From Campylobacterota bacterium (GTDB lineage Bacteria; Campylobacterota; Campylobacteria; Campylobacterales; Sulfurovaceae), in the NCBI GenBank assembly GCA_003646505.1, contig QMKT01000064.1, positions 1 to 9,245 on the forward strand: a DNA stretch of 9,245 nt. Direction: 5' to 3'. Under the pieces are notes generated by a model. The model was given only the letters and a program-made list of their open reading frames with translations. It searched no databases and had not been told where the DNA came from. Numbering within the stretch: position 1 is the first letter of the stretch; each line of letters starts with the position of its first letter. The position numbers were made by a program, and so were the translations under genes. Of the stretch, positions 1-6,393 are shown piece by piece.

Positions 1-506
1 ATACCTATGGTATAGGGTATGGCTTGCATTTTGGACTTTTGTATGAGAATAAGACATATGCATTCAAAATGCAATTTTTAGTGAATGACTTATTTTCAAG
101 AACACATTGGAATAATCTTCCGTATAGTTTAGTACATATTAAAACAGAAAATCAGATTATCGGTGATAATGGCTACGTAGAATATGACCCAACAATATCA
201 GGTTGGGAACTTTATAAGGATTATAAACAAATTATTGAAGCAAAATACCATATAGATATCTCAAAACAGTTTGATTTTGGCTATGAAGTAGAAATTGGGC
301 TGGATAGTATGGATTATTTGCATATGCCTTACGTAAGTATTGCAAAAGAGTTTGATGAAAAAAGAGTGAAGATTCTATATGAACATCGTTTTCATAGTAT
401 AGGTGCAAGTTATGAAGATAAGAATTTTAATATCTCTGTGCTTTCTAATGGCTTTGCTCAAGCATCAGCAATAGGTATATCAGGGAGTTATCTTTACCGA
501 TTCTAA
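1..506 (+). CDS. Probable outer-membrane beta-barrel protein, 3' part only
   Basis: The reading frame is open from the first bases (in frame from position 3) to TAA at 504-506, so the 5' end is outside the window; a TTG at 24 is only an internal codon. About 167 residues are visible. They alternate polar and hydrophobic/aromatic residues in short strands (for example FDFGYEVEIGL and YVSIAKEF), have many Tyr, Phe and Gly, and contain no long hydrophobic helix. The chain ends in SYLYRF; a terminal Phe after alternating aromatics is the classic BAM-recognition signature of outer-membrane barrels. I do not recognise a specific family, so substrate and role are unknown. The last strands are probably the end of a larger barrel. 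No convincing terminator follows the stop, although a promoter lies 57 bp downstream. Function is inference from pattern only. Confidence 0.6.
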   Translation, partial: TYGIGYGLHFGLLYENKTYAFKMQFLVNDLFSRTHWNNLPYSLVHIKTENQIIGDNGYVEYDPTISGWELYKDYKQIIEAKYHIDISKQFDFGYEVEIGLDSMDYLHMPYVSIAKEFDEKRVKILYEHRFHSIGASYEDKNFNISVLSNGFAQASAIGISGSYLYRF

Positions 507-562
507 GTATAATAGTGTTAATGAACCGATATTCCCAATTTTTATAAAATCCAAAACATCGC

Positions 563-602
563 TTGACTTTTATTTGACTTTTATATAATATAGTTTTATA
601 TT
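563..602 (+). promoter_or_regulatory. Promoter of the small membrane protein gene, with duplicated -35
   Basis: The 11-mer TTGACTTTTAT occurs twice in perfect tandem (563-573 and 574-584), giving two near-consensus -35 boxes. The second TTGACT (574-579) is 17 bp from TATATT (597-602). The first (563-568) is 15 bp from a perfect TATAAT (584-589). Either start would give a leader of only about 20-30 nt before the ATG at 626. The ribosome binding site is AAGG at 615-618. Confidence 0.6.
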
Positions 603-625
603 ATCTAAACTAATAAGGCAATAAT

Positions 626-859
626 ATGAAATACCAAAACAAGTGGGATGAGAGACGAATAGCATCAGGTGGTTTGAAACCCTTTATATTTCTCATCATG
701 GAAATCGCTGCGCTATTAATGATATGCTGGTTCGTTTCACTCTTTGGTGTTTTATTTATTACTGTACTTGTGTCAATTGGAGCAATTTATTTTTTTATGA
801 GTTCTGCTTTACCACGATACAATAAGGTAAAAAAGCGTCAAAAACACCCCCAAGTATGA
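626..859 (+). CDS. Small two-helix inner-membrane protein, unknown function
   Basis: This 77-residue protein starts at ATG with AAGG seven bases upstream and ends at TGA. The N-terminus is charged (KYQNKWDERR). Two hydrophobic segments follow at about residues 19-36 and 40-60, separated by a short turn. The tail is strongly basic (KVKKRQKH, residues 67-74). The positive charges at both ends predict a helical hairpin in the inner membrane with both termini in the cytoplasm. I do not recognise a family. It stands alone: its own strong-looking promoter lies just upstream and a weak terminator candidate just downstream, so it is probably a monocistronic unit. Its reality is supported by promoter, ribosome binding site and coherent topology together. 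No function can be assigned. Confidence 0.7.
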   Translation: MKYQNKWDERRIASGGLKPFIFLIMEIAALLMICWFVSLFGVLFITVLVSIGAIYFFMSSALPRYNKVKKRQKHPQV

Positions 860-876
860 TTAGTTTACCTATGTAT

Positions 877-899
877 GTGTTTCAAACACTTTGATCTTT
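877..899 (+). terminator. Weak intrinsic terminator candidate after the small membrane protein
   Basis: A five-base-pair hairpin (GTGTT 877-881, loop TCA, AACAC 885-889) is followed by a T-rich run that includes TTTTT. The stem is short and AT-rich, so termination would be inefficient; the position 17 bases after the stop codon fits. Confidence 0.35.
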
Positions 900-925
900 T
901 TCCACAGCTATAGTGACCTCTCTTA

Positions 926-954
926 TTTATTTTTAAACATCATTTCGGTATAAT
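926..954 (+). promoter_or_regulatory. Probable rpsB-tsf promoter
   Basis: A perfect TATAAT lies at 949-954 in the context GGTATAATCGCG. The expected -35 position (926-931, TTTATT) is weak, but the DNA upstream is T-rich, which is usual for the main sigma factor of Campylobacterota. Transcription would begin near 961 and leave a leader of about 209 nt before rpsB. Confidence 0.6.
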
Positions 955-958
955 CGCG

Positions 959-1169
959 TTCCTTATTCATTTATGGGCTATGAAAATAGCTTGAATAACG
1001 GAAATACTCATGTAGTTATTCCTTGACTGGTTGCACATAATGTGTTGATGACTACAGCGGACGATTTGGATGATTATCAATCCATCTCTTAAACCTAGTG
1101 ATGAAGCTATGCTTTTAACCGAGTTTTTGCAATGCAAAAATTCTATTAACGATATACCAAGGAGAACTT
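959..1169 (+). promoter_or_regulatory. Structured 5' leader of rpsB-tsf
   Basis: This gene-free stretch can fold into several hairpins. The first is an imperfect 45-nt hairpin: 959-962 with 1000-1003, 963-969 with 992-998, and 977-981 with 986-990 closing a GAAA loop. GAATAAC at 993-999 can instead pair with GTTATTC at 1015-1021, so the two folds exclude each other. Smaller hairpins are CACA/TGTG (1034-1044), TGGAT/ATCCA (1067-1084), and a perfect seven-pair stem at 1124-1140. The Shine-Dalgarno AAGGAG is at 1159-1164, and TTCCTT copies at 959-964 and 1019-1024 are complementary to it with one G-U pair. Ribosomal protein S2 is known in other bacteria to repress its own operon through the leader; such a role here is inference. 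Regulation at the 5' hairpin would depend on the start site really being near 961. Confidence 0.5.
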
Positions 1170-2207
1170 ATGGTAACAATGAAAGACCTATTGGAGTGTG
1201 GAGTACACTTCGGACACCAAACAAGAAGATGGAATCCAAAAATGAAAAAATTCATTTTCGGTGCAAGAAAGAACATCTATATTATTGACCTTCAAAAAAC
1301 ACTTAGATATTTCAAATATACTTACAATGTTGTAAGAGATGCAGCTGCTGAAGGACAAACAGTTCTTTTCGTAGGTACTAAAAAACAAGCTAGACAAGCA
1401 GTAAAAGAGCACGCAGAAAGAGCTGGTATGCCTTATGTTGCTACTAGATGGTTAGGTGGAATGTTAACAAACTACCCAACAATGAAAAAATCTATCAGAA
1501 AACTTGAGATCATCGAGCAAATGGAAGAAAATGGTCAATTAGAAATGTTGACTAAAAAAGAAGCACTTATGCTTTTAAGAAAAAAAGCAAAACTTTCTTC
1601 ATACCTAGAAGGTTTCAGACATATGAAAAAACTTCCAGACATGATGTTTGTTGTTGATGCTGTTAAAGAACACATTGCTGTTAAAGAAGCAAGAAGAATG
1701 GGAATGAAAGTTGTTGCACCACTTGATACTAACTGTGATCCGGATGTAATCGATTACCCAATCCCAGGAAACGATGATGCTATCAGATCAATTAACCTTT
1801 TCTGTAAAGAAATGGCTGAAGCGATCATCGAAGGTAAAGCAATATATGCAGAAGCTAATGGTGAAAATGCTGAAGAAGTATCTGCAACTGAAATGGAAGC
1901 AGTTATGGCTGAAGCATCAGAAGAAGCAGCAGCAGAGCCAGCAACTGAAACTGAAGTAGCTAAACTTGTAGAAGAAAAAGTTGCACCAAAAGCTGCACCA
2001 AAAGCAGAGAAAAAAGGTGATGATCTTACTAAAATCGTTGGTGTTGGTAAAGTATACCAAGGTAAACTCAATGACGAAGGTTTCCAAACATTCGCAGACG
2101 TTGCAAACATGACTGACGCACAGATCGAAGTAATGGAAGAAAAATACAGCTTTAAAGGTAACTTTAGAGACGCTGTTGCATCTGCTAAAGAATTGGCAGA
2201 GGCGTAA
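1170..2207 (+). CDS. rpsB: 30S ribosomal protein S2 with C-terminal helix-hairpin-helix-like extension
   Basis: S2 sits on the small subunit near the head-body junction and is needed for binding of S1 and for initiation. Residues 1 to about 228 are a full S2: [20 protein letters not shown] at the start, FVGTKKQA (67-74), RWLGGMLTN (93-101), [11 protein letters not shown] (182-192) and [11 protein letters not shown] (198-208). At 345 residues the protein is about 80-100 longer than usual. The extra part is an Ala/Glu/Lys/Pro-rich acidic linker (about 229-282) and a compact domain (about 283-345) containing [12 protein letters not shown], the GhG hairpin pattern of helix-hairpin-helix folds. 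Similar domains are attached to other ribosomal proteins such as some L21 (from memory). The ATG at 1170 is preceded by AAGGAG at 1159-1164 and matches the usual S2 N-terminus. tsf follows two bases after the stop, the near-universal rpsB-tsf arrangement. Confidence 0.97.
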   Translation: MVTMKDLLECGVHFGHQTRRWNPKMKKFIFGARKNIYIIDLQKTLRYFKYTYNVVRDAAAEGQTVLFVGTKKQARQAVKEHAERAGMPYVATRWLGGMLTNYPTMKKSIRKLEIIEQMEENGQLEMLTKKEALMLLRKKAKLSSYLEGFRHMKKLPDMMFVVDAVKEHIAVKEARRMGMKVVAPLDTNCDPDVIDYPIPGNDDAIRSINLFCKEMAEAIIEGKAIYAEANGENAEEVSATEMEAVMAEASEEAAAEPATETEVAKLVEEKVAPKAAPKAEKKGDDLTKIVGVGKVYQGKLNDEGFQTFADVANMTDAQIEVMEEKYSFKGNFRDAVASAKELAEA

Positions 2208-2209
2208 TC

Positions 2210-3271
2210 ATGGCAAACTTTGGACCTAAAGATATCAAAAAACTCAGAGAGATGACTGATGCAGGAATGATGGACTGTAAAAAAGCACTTGCTGCATCTG
2301 ATGGAGATATGGACAAAGCTGTTGCATGGTTAAGAGACCAAGGTATGGGTGCTGCAGCTAAAAAAGCAGGAAAAGTAGCTGCTGAAGGTTCTATTGCAGT
2401 TAAAGTTGATGGTAAAAAAGCAGTGATCGTTGAGGTTAACTCCCAAACTGACTTTGTTGCACAAAATGATAAATTTTTGGCAGTAATGTCAGATGTTGTA
2501 AATCATACATTTGATAACAGCCTTGTTGATGCTGAAGCAATCAATGCTTCAACTATCAACGGTGAGCCTTTTTCTGAGTATCTTTCACAGCAAGTTGCGA
2601 CTATCGGTGAAAAACTTGTTGTAAGAAGAGCTGCGTGTATTGCTGCTGACGAAAATACAGCAGTAAACGGTTACCTCCATTCAAATAAACAAAATGGTGT
2701 GATCATTGAAGCAAAATGTGATTCAGCTGCTACAGCTGAAGCAATGACCTCTGTGCTTAAAGAAATAGCAATGCATGCTGCTGCGATGGCGCCAAGTACA
2801 CTTTCTTATAAAGACTTTGATGCTACATTTGTAGCTGAAGAGACTAAAGGTAGAATCGTTGCTATTGAAAAAGAGAATGAAGAACTTGTGAGACTTAAAA
2901 AGACACTTAAAAATGTACCTCAGTACATCTCTATGAGTCAATTGACTGAGACTGTTATGGCAGAAGCAGAAGCTTCTCTTAAAGCAGAACTTGCTGCAGA
3001 AGGTAAACCTGAAAAAATCTGGGACAGAATCCTTCCAGGTAAGATCGCAAGATTTATCTCAGACAACACAACACTTGATCAAGAGCAATGTCTTCTTGAC
3101 CAAAACTTTGTAATGGATGACAGCAAAACAGTTGCTGAGTACATTGCAGAAAAAGCAAAAGCTGCTGGTGGAACAGCAGAACTCACTCACTTCGTTAGAC
3201 TTGAAGTAGGTGAAGGCATTGAAGTAGCAGAAGAAGATTTTGCAGCCGAAGTTGCCGCACAAATGGGCTAG
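2210..3271 (+). CDS. tsf: Translation elongation factor Ts
   Basis: EF-Ts is the cytosolic nucleotide exchange factor that releases GDP from EF-Tu. The N-terminal UBA-like domain is clear (LREMTDAGMMDCKKAL, residues 12-27), followed by the signature EVNSQTDFVAQN (75-86) with the TDF motif that contacts EF-Tu. The C-terminal part has WDRILPGKIARF (271-282) and HFVRLEVGEGIE (327-338). The length of 353 exceeds the about 283 of Escherichia coli. The extra residues, roughly 210-260, form a charged, probably coiled segment, and long EF-Ts proteins of this kind are typical of Campylobacterota as I recall. The ATG is two bases after the rpsB stop, with its purine-rich ribosome binding site (GGCAGAGGCG) inside the rpsB end, so the genes are co-transcribed and likely translationally coupled. 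The gene ends in two consecutive in-frame TAG codons (3269-3274). Confidence 0.97.
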   Translation: MANFGPKDIKKLREMTDAGMMDCKKALAASDGDMDKAVAWLRDQGMGAAAKKAGKVAAEGSIAVKVDGKKAVIVEVNSQTDFVAQNDKFLAVMSDVVNHTFDNSLVDAEAINASTINGEPFSEYLSQQVATIGEKLVVRRAACIAADENTAVNGYLHSNKQNGVIIEAKCDSAATAEAMTSVLKEIAMHAAAMAPSTLSYKDFDATFVAEETKGRIVAIEKENEELVRLKKTLKNVPQYISMSQLTETVMAEAEASLKAELAAEGKPEKIWDRILPGKIARFISDNTTLDQEQCLLDQNFVMDDSKTVAEYIAEKAKAAGGTAELTHFVRLEVGEGIEVAEEDFAAEVAAQMG

Positions 3272-3296
3272 TAGCTCGTTTATTGCACTGCACCTT

Positions 3297-3339
3297 TGAG
3301 GGAGTTTGTTCGGTCATGTACTGAACGTACACTCCCTCA
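3297..3339 (+). repeat. Large imperfect inverted repeat (hairpin) after tsf
   Basis: The outer stem has nine pairs (TGAGGGAGT 3297-3305 with ACTCCCTCA 3331-3339). After an internal loop, an inner stem of seven pairs follows (GTTCGGT 3308-3314 with ACTGAAC 3320-3326, one G-U), with a CATGT loop. No T-run follows on either strand, so it is not a standard intrinsic terminator. TTTGAGGG (3295-3302) can also pair with CCCTCAAA (3346-3353). It could protect the 3' end of the rpsB-tsf mRNA, or be a copy of a dispersed palindromic element. Confidence 0.7.
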
Positions 3340-3480
3340 CAACAACCCTCAAATCTACAGCACACTAAACGACTACTTGTAAAAAATACAAAACTAAAAA
3401 CCAAACCTCTAGAAAACTAAAAAATTATTTAGTATTACCCCATTTCCCCTCCTATCCCATTTATTACTATCCTAAGCTAT
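3340..3480 (+). terminator. Candidate Rho-dependent termination zone downstream of tsf
   Basis: By hand count this 141-base stretch has about 39 C and only 6 G on the plus strand. It includes a pyrimidine-rich part with CCCC at 3438-3441, CCCC at 3446-3449 and CCC at 3456-3458, and little strong secondary structure. A C-over-G bubble of unstructured RNA is the hallmark of Rho utilisation sites. It lies between the tsf hairpin and the hemF promoter, where a terminator is expected and no intrinsic one is seen. A weak AT-only hairpin (3416-3421 with 3428-3433) lies inside it. Confidence 0.4.
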
Positions 3481-3488
3481 GCTATAAT
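3460..3488 (+). promoter_or_regulatory. Probable hemF promoter
   Basis: A perfect TATAAT (3483-3488) sits in the context GCTATAATTTT. The -35 position holds only TTTATT (3460-3465), as is usual in this phylum. The implied leader is about 20 nt, with AAGG at 3503-3506 as ribosome binding site for the ATG at 3514. Confidence 0.6.
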
Positions 3489-3513
3489 TTTCTAAAATAT
3501 TCAAGGTATATAG

Positions 3514-4548
3514 ATGAGAATTCAAGCAAAATCCCCCGAAGCTAAAATAGCGTATCAGCTAGTAGAAGAACTGCAAGCTTACTTTGTCTCTAAACTTAAC
3601 GACATTAGTCATACAGTTGGAGCGTCTAAAGAGTGTGAACCTATTGAGTGGGGGCGTGATGGTGGGTTACATGGTGGTGGTGTACGCTATGAAGCCAGAG
3701 ATGAGAAGATCTTTGACCGTGGTTCGGTCAATGTATCTCAAGTTCATTATGACGATGATGAGAGTAAAAAGCTTTCTTCTGCCACAGCAATATCAACCAT
3801 TATACACCCTAAAAATCCTCATGTCTCTTCTATGCATATGCATATATCCTGGACGCAAATGCGTGATGGGAAAGGATATTGGCGCATTATGGCTGATTTG
3901 AATCCTTCTCTGCGAGATGATGATGCAAAAAGAACTTTTGACACAATGTTAGATCAATCAGCAGGTGAGTATGCCGAGGAAGGTGTAGCACAGGGAGAGA
4001 GATATTTTAATATCCCTGTATTAAACCGTACCAGAGGTGTAAGTCACTTTTATCTTGAAGATTTTAACAGGGGTGATTTTGAAGCAGATAGAGCATTTGC
4101 CAAGAAAATGGGTAAATCTGTGATAGATACCTATGTAGCTATTACCCGTCAGTCATTGCAGTCTCATGCTACCTATACAGCCGAAGAGAAAGCACAGCAA
4201 CTGGATTATCATACTCTGTATTTGTTTCAAGTACTTACGTTGGACAGAGGAACCACTTCAGGACTTTTGGTACATGATCAAAATGATGTGGGTATCATGG
4301 GTTCTATCCCGTCACATGTAAACAGAGAACTATTGGCTTCCTGGGTAGGATTAATGAGCAAACCTCAAGATGAATTGGTAGAGGCACTTTTGGAAGCGTT
4401 ACCCGATGCTATGCCAACGCCAGTGGAAACAGAGACAAAAAAGAAGCTTGCTTCTGCAGTGAGAGCACATTATCAAAAATACCCTGAAGCATTAAAGTTG
4501 CAGGCATCAGGGAATATCGTTCCTCCTACAGTGGATAATCATAATTAA
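3514..4548 (+). CDS. hemF: Oxygen-dependent coproporphyrinogen III oxidase, divergent HemF family
   Basis: HemF converts coproporphyrinogen III to protoporphyrinogen IX in the cytosol by two oxidative decarboxylations that use O2, with no radical SAM cluster. Family landmarks appear in order: GGGVRYEARDEKIFDRGSVN (residues 54-73), HVSSMHMHISW (103-113, aligned with the family's conserved His-containing strand), MADLNPS (126-132), YFNIPVLNRTRGVSHFYLED (164-183, matching the RG-FFDDL segment) and LDRGTTSGL (243-251). At 344 residues it is longer than the roughly 300 of typical bacterial HemF, and several motifs are altered; the usual GGG-FDLTP is WRIMADLNP. It is therefore a divergent branch. 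There is no CxxxCxxC motif, which excludes HemN. The gene has its own promoter; an ABC ATPase gene starts 45 bp downstream. Assignment to the family is firm, activity is likely but inferred. Confidence 0.85.
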   Translation: MRIQAKSPEAKIAYQLVEELQAYFVSKLNDISHTVGASKECEPIEWGRDGGLHGGGVRYEARDEKIFDRGSVNVSQVHYDDDESKKLSSATAISTIIHPKNPHVSSMHMHISWTQMRDGKGYWRIMADLNPSLRDDDAKRTFDTMLDQSAGEYAEEGVAQGERYFNIPVLNRTRGVSHFYLEDFNRGDFEADRAFAKKMGKSVIDTYVAITRQSLQSHATYTAEEKAQQLDYHTLYLFQVLTLDRGTTSGLLVHDQNDVGIMGSIPSHVNRELLASWVGLMSKPQDELVEALLEALPDAMPTPVETETKKKLASAVRAHYQKYPEALKLQASGNIVPPTVDNHN

Positions 4549-4562
4549 TGACTTTTTTATGT

Positions 4563-4568
4563 TAGAAT
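4563..4568 (+). promoter_or_regulatory. Weak candidate -10 box before the LolD-like gene
   Basis: TAGAAT lies just downstream of a T6 run in the 45 bp gap between hemF and the ABC ATPase gene. No -35 is visible. Read-through from hemF is equally plausible; AAAGG at 4582-4586 serves as ribosome binding site. Confidence 0.25.
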
Positions 4569-4593
4569 TAGACAAATCATTTAAAGGCTGACA

Positions 4594-5247
4594 ATGTCCA
4601 ACTATTTACTTGAGGCCAGTACTATTTCTCATGGCTTTGAGACAGATCTTTTTTCCAATGTTCATTTATCTTTATCTCCTTCTTCCTCTGCTGCGATAGT
4701 TGGTCGAAGTGGTTGTGGAAAGTCTACACTTTTACATATATTTTCAACGTTTATAAAACCTGATACAGGGAATGTAACACTTTTAGGAAAAGATCTTTAT
4801 ACGCTTAAAGAGGATGTTATAGAAGCGCTGAGACGTTATGATATAGGTATCATTTTTCAGTTTCACTATTTGTTTAAAGGTATGAGTGGATTAGAGAACA
4901 TTGAAGTGGCTACTATGCTCAGTGGAGAGAAAGTAGATGAGGGTATATTTGAAAAACTGGAGATCAAAGAACTGATGGGACAAAAGATAGGAGAACTCTC
5001 AGGCGGACAGCAGCAACGTGTTTCTATCGCCAGGGTACTGAGTAAAAAACCTAAAATCATCTTTGCCGATGAACCCACAGGAAATCTCGATAAAGAGACA
5101 GCAGAACTTGTCATGAGTGTATTGTTGGATTATGTGAAAGAAAACAGTGCTGGGTTGTTACTTGTAACCCATGATGAAGATATGGCCTCAAAATGTGATT
5201 CAGTCTATAAACTTGAAGATAAGATACTTAATAGAGAAGTGTATTAA
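4594..5247 (+). CDS. lolD: ABC transporter ATP-binding protein, LolD/FtsE/MacB type
   Basis: This 217-residue protein is a complete single ABC ATPase domain. Walker A is GRSGCGKST (37-45), the Q-loop is IIFQFHYLF with Q89, the signature is LSGGQQQRVSIAR (135-147), Walker B is IIFADEPTGNLD (155-166), and the switch histidine is in VTHD (191-194). The FADEPTGNLD wording and short length are typical of the LolD/MacB/FtsE group, whose members energise non-translocating, mechanotransmitting transporters such as LolCDE lipoprotein release from the inner membrane. No permease gene lies nearby, so the partner (LolC/E-like, MacB-like or FtsX-like) must be encoded elsewhere, and the symbol is a best guess within the group. 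It follows hemF in the same direction and ends convergently with prfB. Confidence 0.8.
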   Translation: MSNYLLEASTISHGFETDLFSNVHLSLSPSSSAAIVGRSGCGKSTLLHIFSTFIKPDTGNVTLLGKDLYTLKEDVIEALRRYDIGIIFQFHYLFKGMSGLENIEVATMLSGEKVDEGIFEKLEIKELMGQKIGELSGGQQQRVSIARVLSKKPKIIFADEPTGNLDKETAELVMSVLLDYVKENSAGLLLVTHDEDMASKCDSVYKLEDKILNREVY

Positions 5248-5271
5248 AAATAGGGTCGATGAACTGACCCT
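5246..5271 (-). terminator. Intrinsic terminator of prfB, possibly bidirectional
   Basis: A perfect six-pair GC-rich stem (AGGGTC 5252-5257 with GACCCT 5266-5271) has an eight-base loop. Read on the minus strand, the stem is followed by ATTTTTAA, a usable U-tract, shortly after the prfB stop. On the plus strand the following bases are only T-rich (GCTGTTATTATTT), so it may also stop transcription from the ABC ATPase gene less efficiently. Confidence 0.75.
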
Positions 5272-5278
5272 GCTGTTA

Positions 5279-6373
5279 TTATTTAGCCTGTGCTATAAGT
5301 ACACCCTCTAAAAGTTTATCGATATCCCCATCTAAAATTCCATCTACATTTGAGTAAGGAATGTTAGAACGTGTATCTTTTACTTGTTGGTAGGGTTGCA
5401 TGACGTAAGAACGGATCTGATGCCCCCAGCCTATGTCTGATTTTTCTACTCCATCCAAGGCAGCCTGTTTTTTAGCCATTTCATATTCGTAAAGACGTGA
5501 TTTTAACATTTTCATGGCCGCAGCTTTGTTTTTATGCTGTGATCTGTCATTTTGGCACTGCACAACAATGTTTGTTTCTATGTGTGTGAGTCTAATGGCT
5601 GACTCAGTCTTATTGACGTGTTGTCCTCCCGCTCCAGAGGCACGATAAGTATCTATGCGTATGTCTTTGTCTTCAATGACTATGTCAATATCATCATCTA
5701 CTTCAGGAGAAACCATGACAGAAGAAAATGAGGTATGACGTTTGGCATTCGAGTCAAAAGGGGAGATACGCACAAGTCTGTGAATACCGTTTTCAACTTT
5801 GAGGTATCCATAGGCATTTTCACCTTTGATGATGAAAGATGCATCCTTAATGCCGGCTTCTTCTCCTGCCTGGTAATCAAGTCCTTCTACTTTAAACCCA
5901 TGACGCTCTGCCCAACGCAAATACATACGATAAAGCATAGCAGCCCAGTCTTGAGATTCAGTCCCGCCAGCCCCTGGATGTATAGATACAATAGCATTCG
6001 ACCCATCATGTTCCCCACTTAGCATCATTTGTACTTCAAGTGCATTGGTATTCTCTTGTAGACTGGGAGCATCATCATAGAGCATTTCCAAGGTCTCAGT
6101 ATCTTCTTCTGATTTGGAGAGTTCAAAGTACTCTTCTGCTTCACGGACAGCATCATTGGCATTGTCGTAGGTAGCCAAGATACGTTCTGTTTTGGTTTTT
6201 TCCTGAGATATCTTTCCTGCATAAGCTGCATCATTCCAAAAGTCTTGGTCTTGCTGCATGGTTTCTATATCATCAAGTCTTTGCTGTAGGGCATCAGGTT
6301 TTACAATATTTTTAATGTTATCCATTTTGATACTGAGTGATTTGAGTAATTCGCTGTATTCGTATGCATCCAT
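5279..6373 (-). CDS. prfB: Peptide chain release factor 2
   Basis: RF2 recognises UGA and UAA stop codons on the ribosome and triggers peptide release. The 364-residue protein shows the RF2 anticodon-like tripeptide SPF (residues 204-206, in [16 protein letters not shown]) and the catalytic GGQ (249-251, in [16 protein letters not shown]). [13 protein letters not shown] (132-144) is a further class I release factor signature. The chain starts [10 protein letters not shown] and runs in one frame through the region where many bacteria have a +1 programmed frameshift at an in-frame UGA; no such site is present, as in Campylobacter. The start ATG (6371-6373) has an AAGGA-type ribosome binding site inside a hairpin (6377-6393). 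The gene is divergent from panC and convergent with the ABC ATPase gene, and ends before a clear terminator. Confidence 0.97.
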   Translation of the reverse strand: MDAYEYSELLKSLSIKMDNIKNIVKPDALQQRLDDIETMQQDQDFWNDAAYAGKISQEKTKTERILATYDNANDAVREAEEYFELSKSEEDTETLEMLYDDAPSLQENTNALEVQMMLSGEHDGSNAIVSIHPGAGGTESQDWAAMLYRMYLRWAERHGFKVEGLDYQAGEEAGIKDASFIIKGENAYGYLKVENGIHRLVRISPFDSNAKRHTSFSSVMVSPEVDDDIDIVIEDKDIRIDTYRASGAGGQHVNKTESAIRLTHIETNIVVQCQNDRSQHKNKAAAMKMLKSRLYEYEMAKKQAALDGVEKSDIGWGHQIRSYVMQPYQQVKDTRSNIPYSNVDGILDGDIDKLLEGVLIAQAK

Positions 6374-6376
6374 GGT

Positions 6377-6393
6377 GAAAAAGTTCCTTTTTC
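6377..6393 (-). promoter_or_regulatory. Hairpin enclosing the prfB ribosome binding site
   Basis: A perfect seven-pair inverted repeat, on the minus strand GAAAAAG, loop GAA, CTTTTTC, ends four bases before the prfB ATG. The purine run AAAAAGGAA that must serve as Shine-Dalgarno is in the 5' arm and loop, so folding would hide it. The stem is A-T rich and would be only moderately stable. Confidence 0.6.

Noticed and set aside
508..513. TATAAT just after the stop of the beta-barrel gene
   Set aside because: There is no supporting -35 and a much better promoter lies 55-90 bp downstream; chance occurrence in AT-rich DNA is likely.
1021..1169. A tRNA or other known structural RNA in the rpsB leader
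   Set aside because: No acceptor stem, T-loop sequence or other recognisable RNA family signature could be found; only local hairpins are present.
1070..1288. 72-codon open frame overlapping the rpsB start
   Set aside because: It lacks a ribosome binding site, runs out of frame into the S2 coding region, and lies over the structured leader; the protein has no recognisable features.
1754..2110. 118-codon minus-strand open frame rich in Ser, Ala and Thr
   Set aside because: It is the complement of the Ala/Glu-rich S2 linker; its composition follows from GCA/GAA codons on the other strand.
3297..3339. Intrinsic terminator for tsf
   Set aside because: The hairpin is strong but neither strand has a T-run after it, so a simple intrinsic terminator is not supported.
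5540..5565. TGGCAC on the plus strand within prfB as a sigma-54 promoter
   Set aside because: The required TTGC at the correct distance is missing and the site lies inside a coding region.
6280..6373. Programmed +1 frameshift in prfB
   Set aside because: The frame is continuous from the start codon into the RF2 domain and no in-frame UGA or CUU-UGA context is present.
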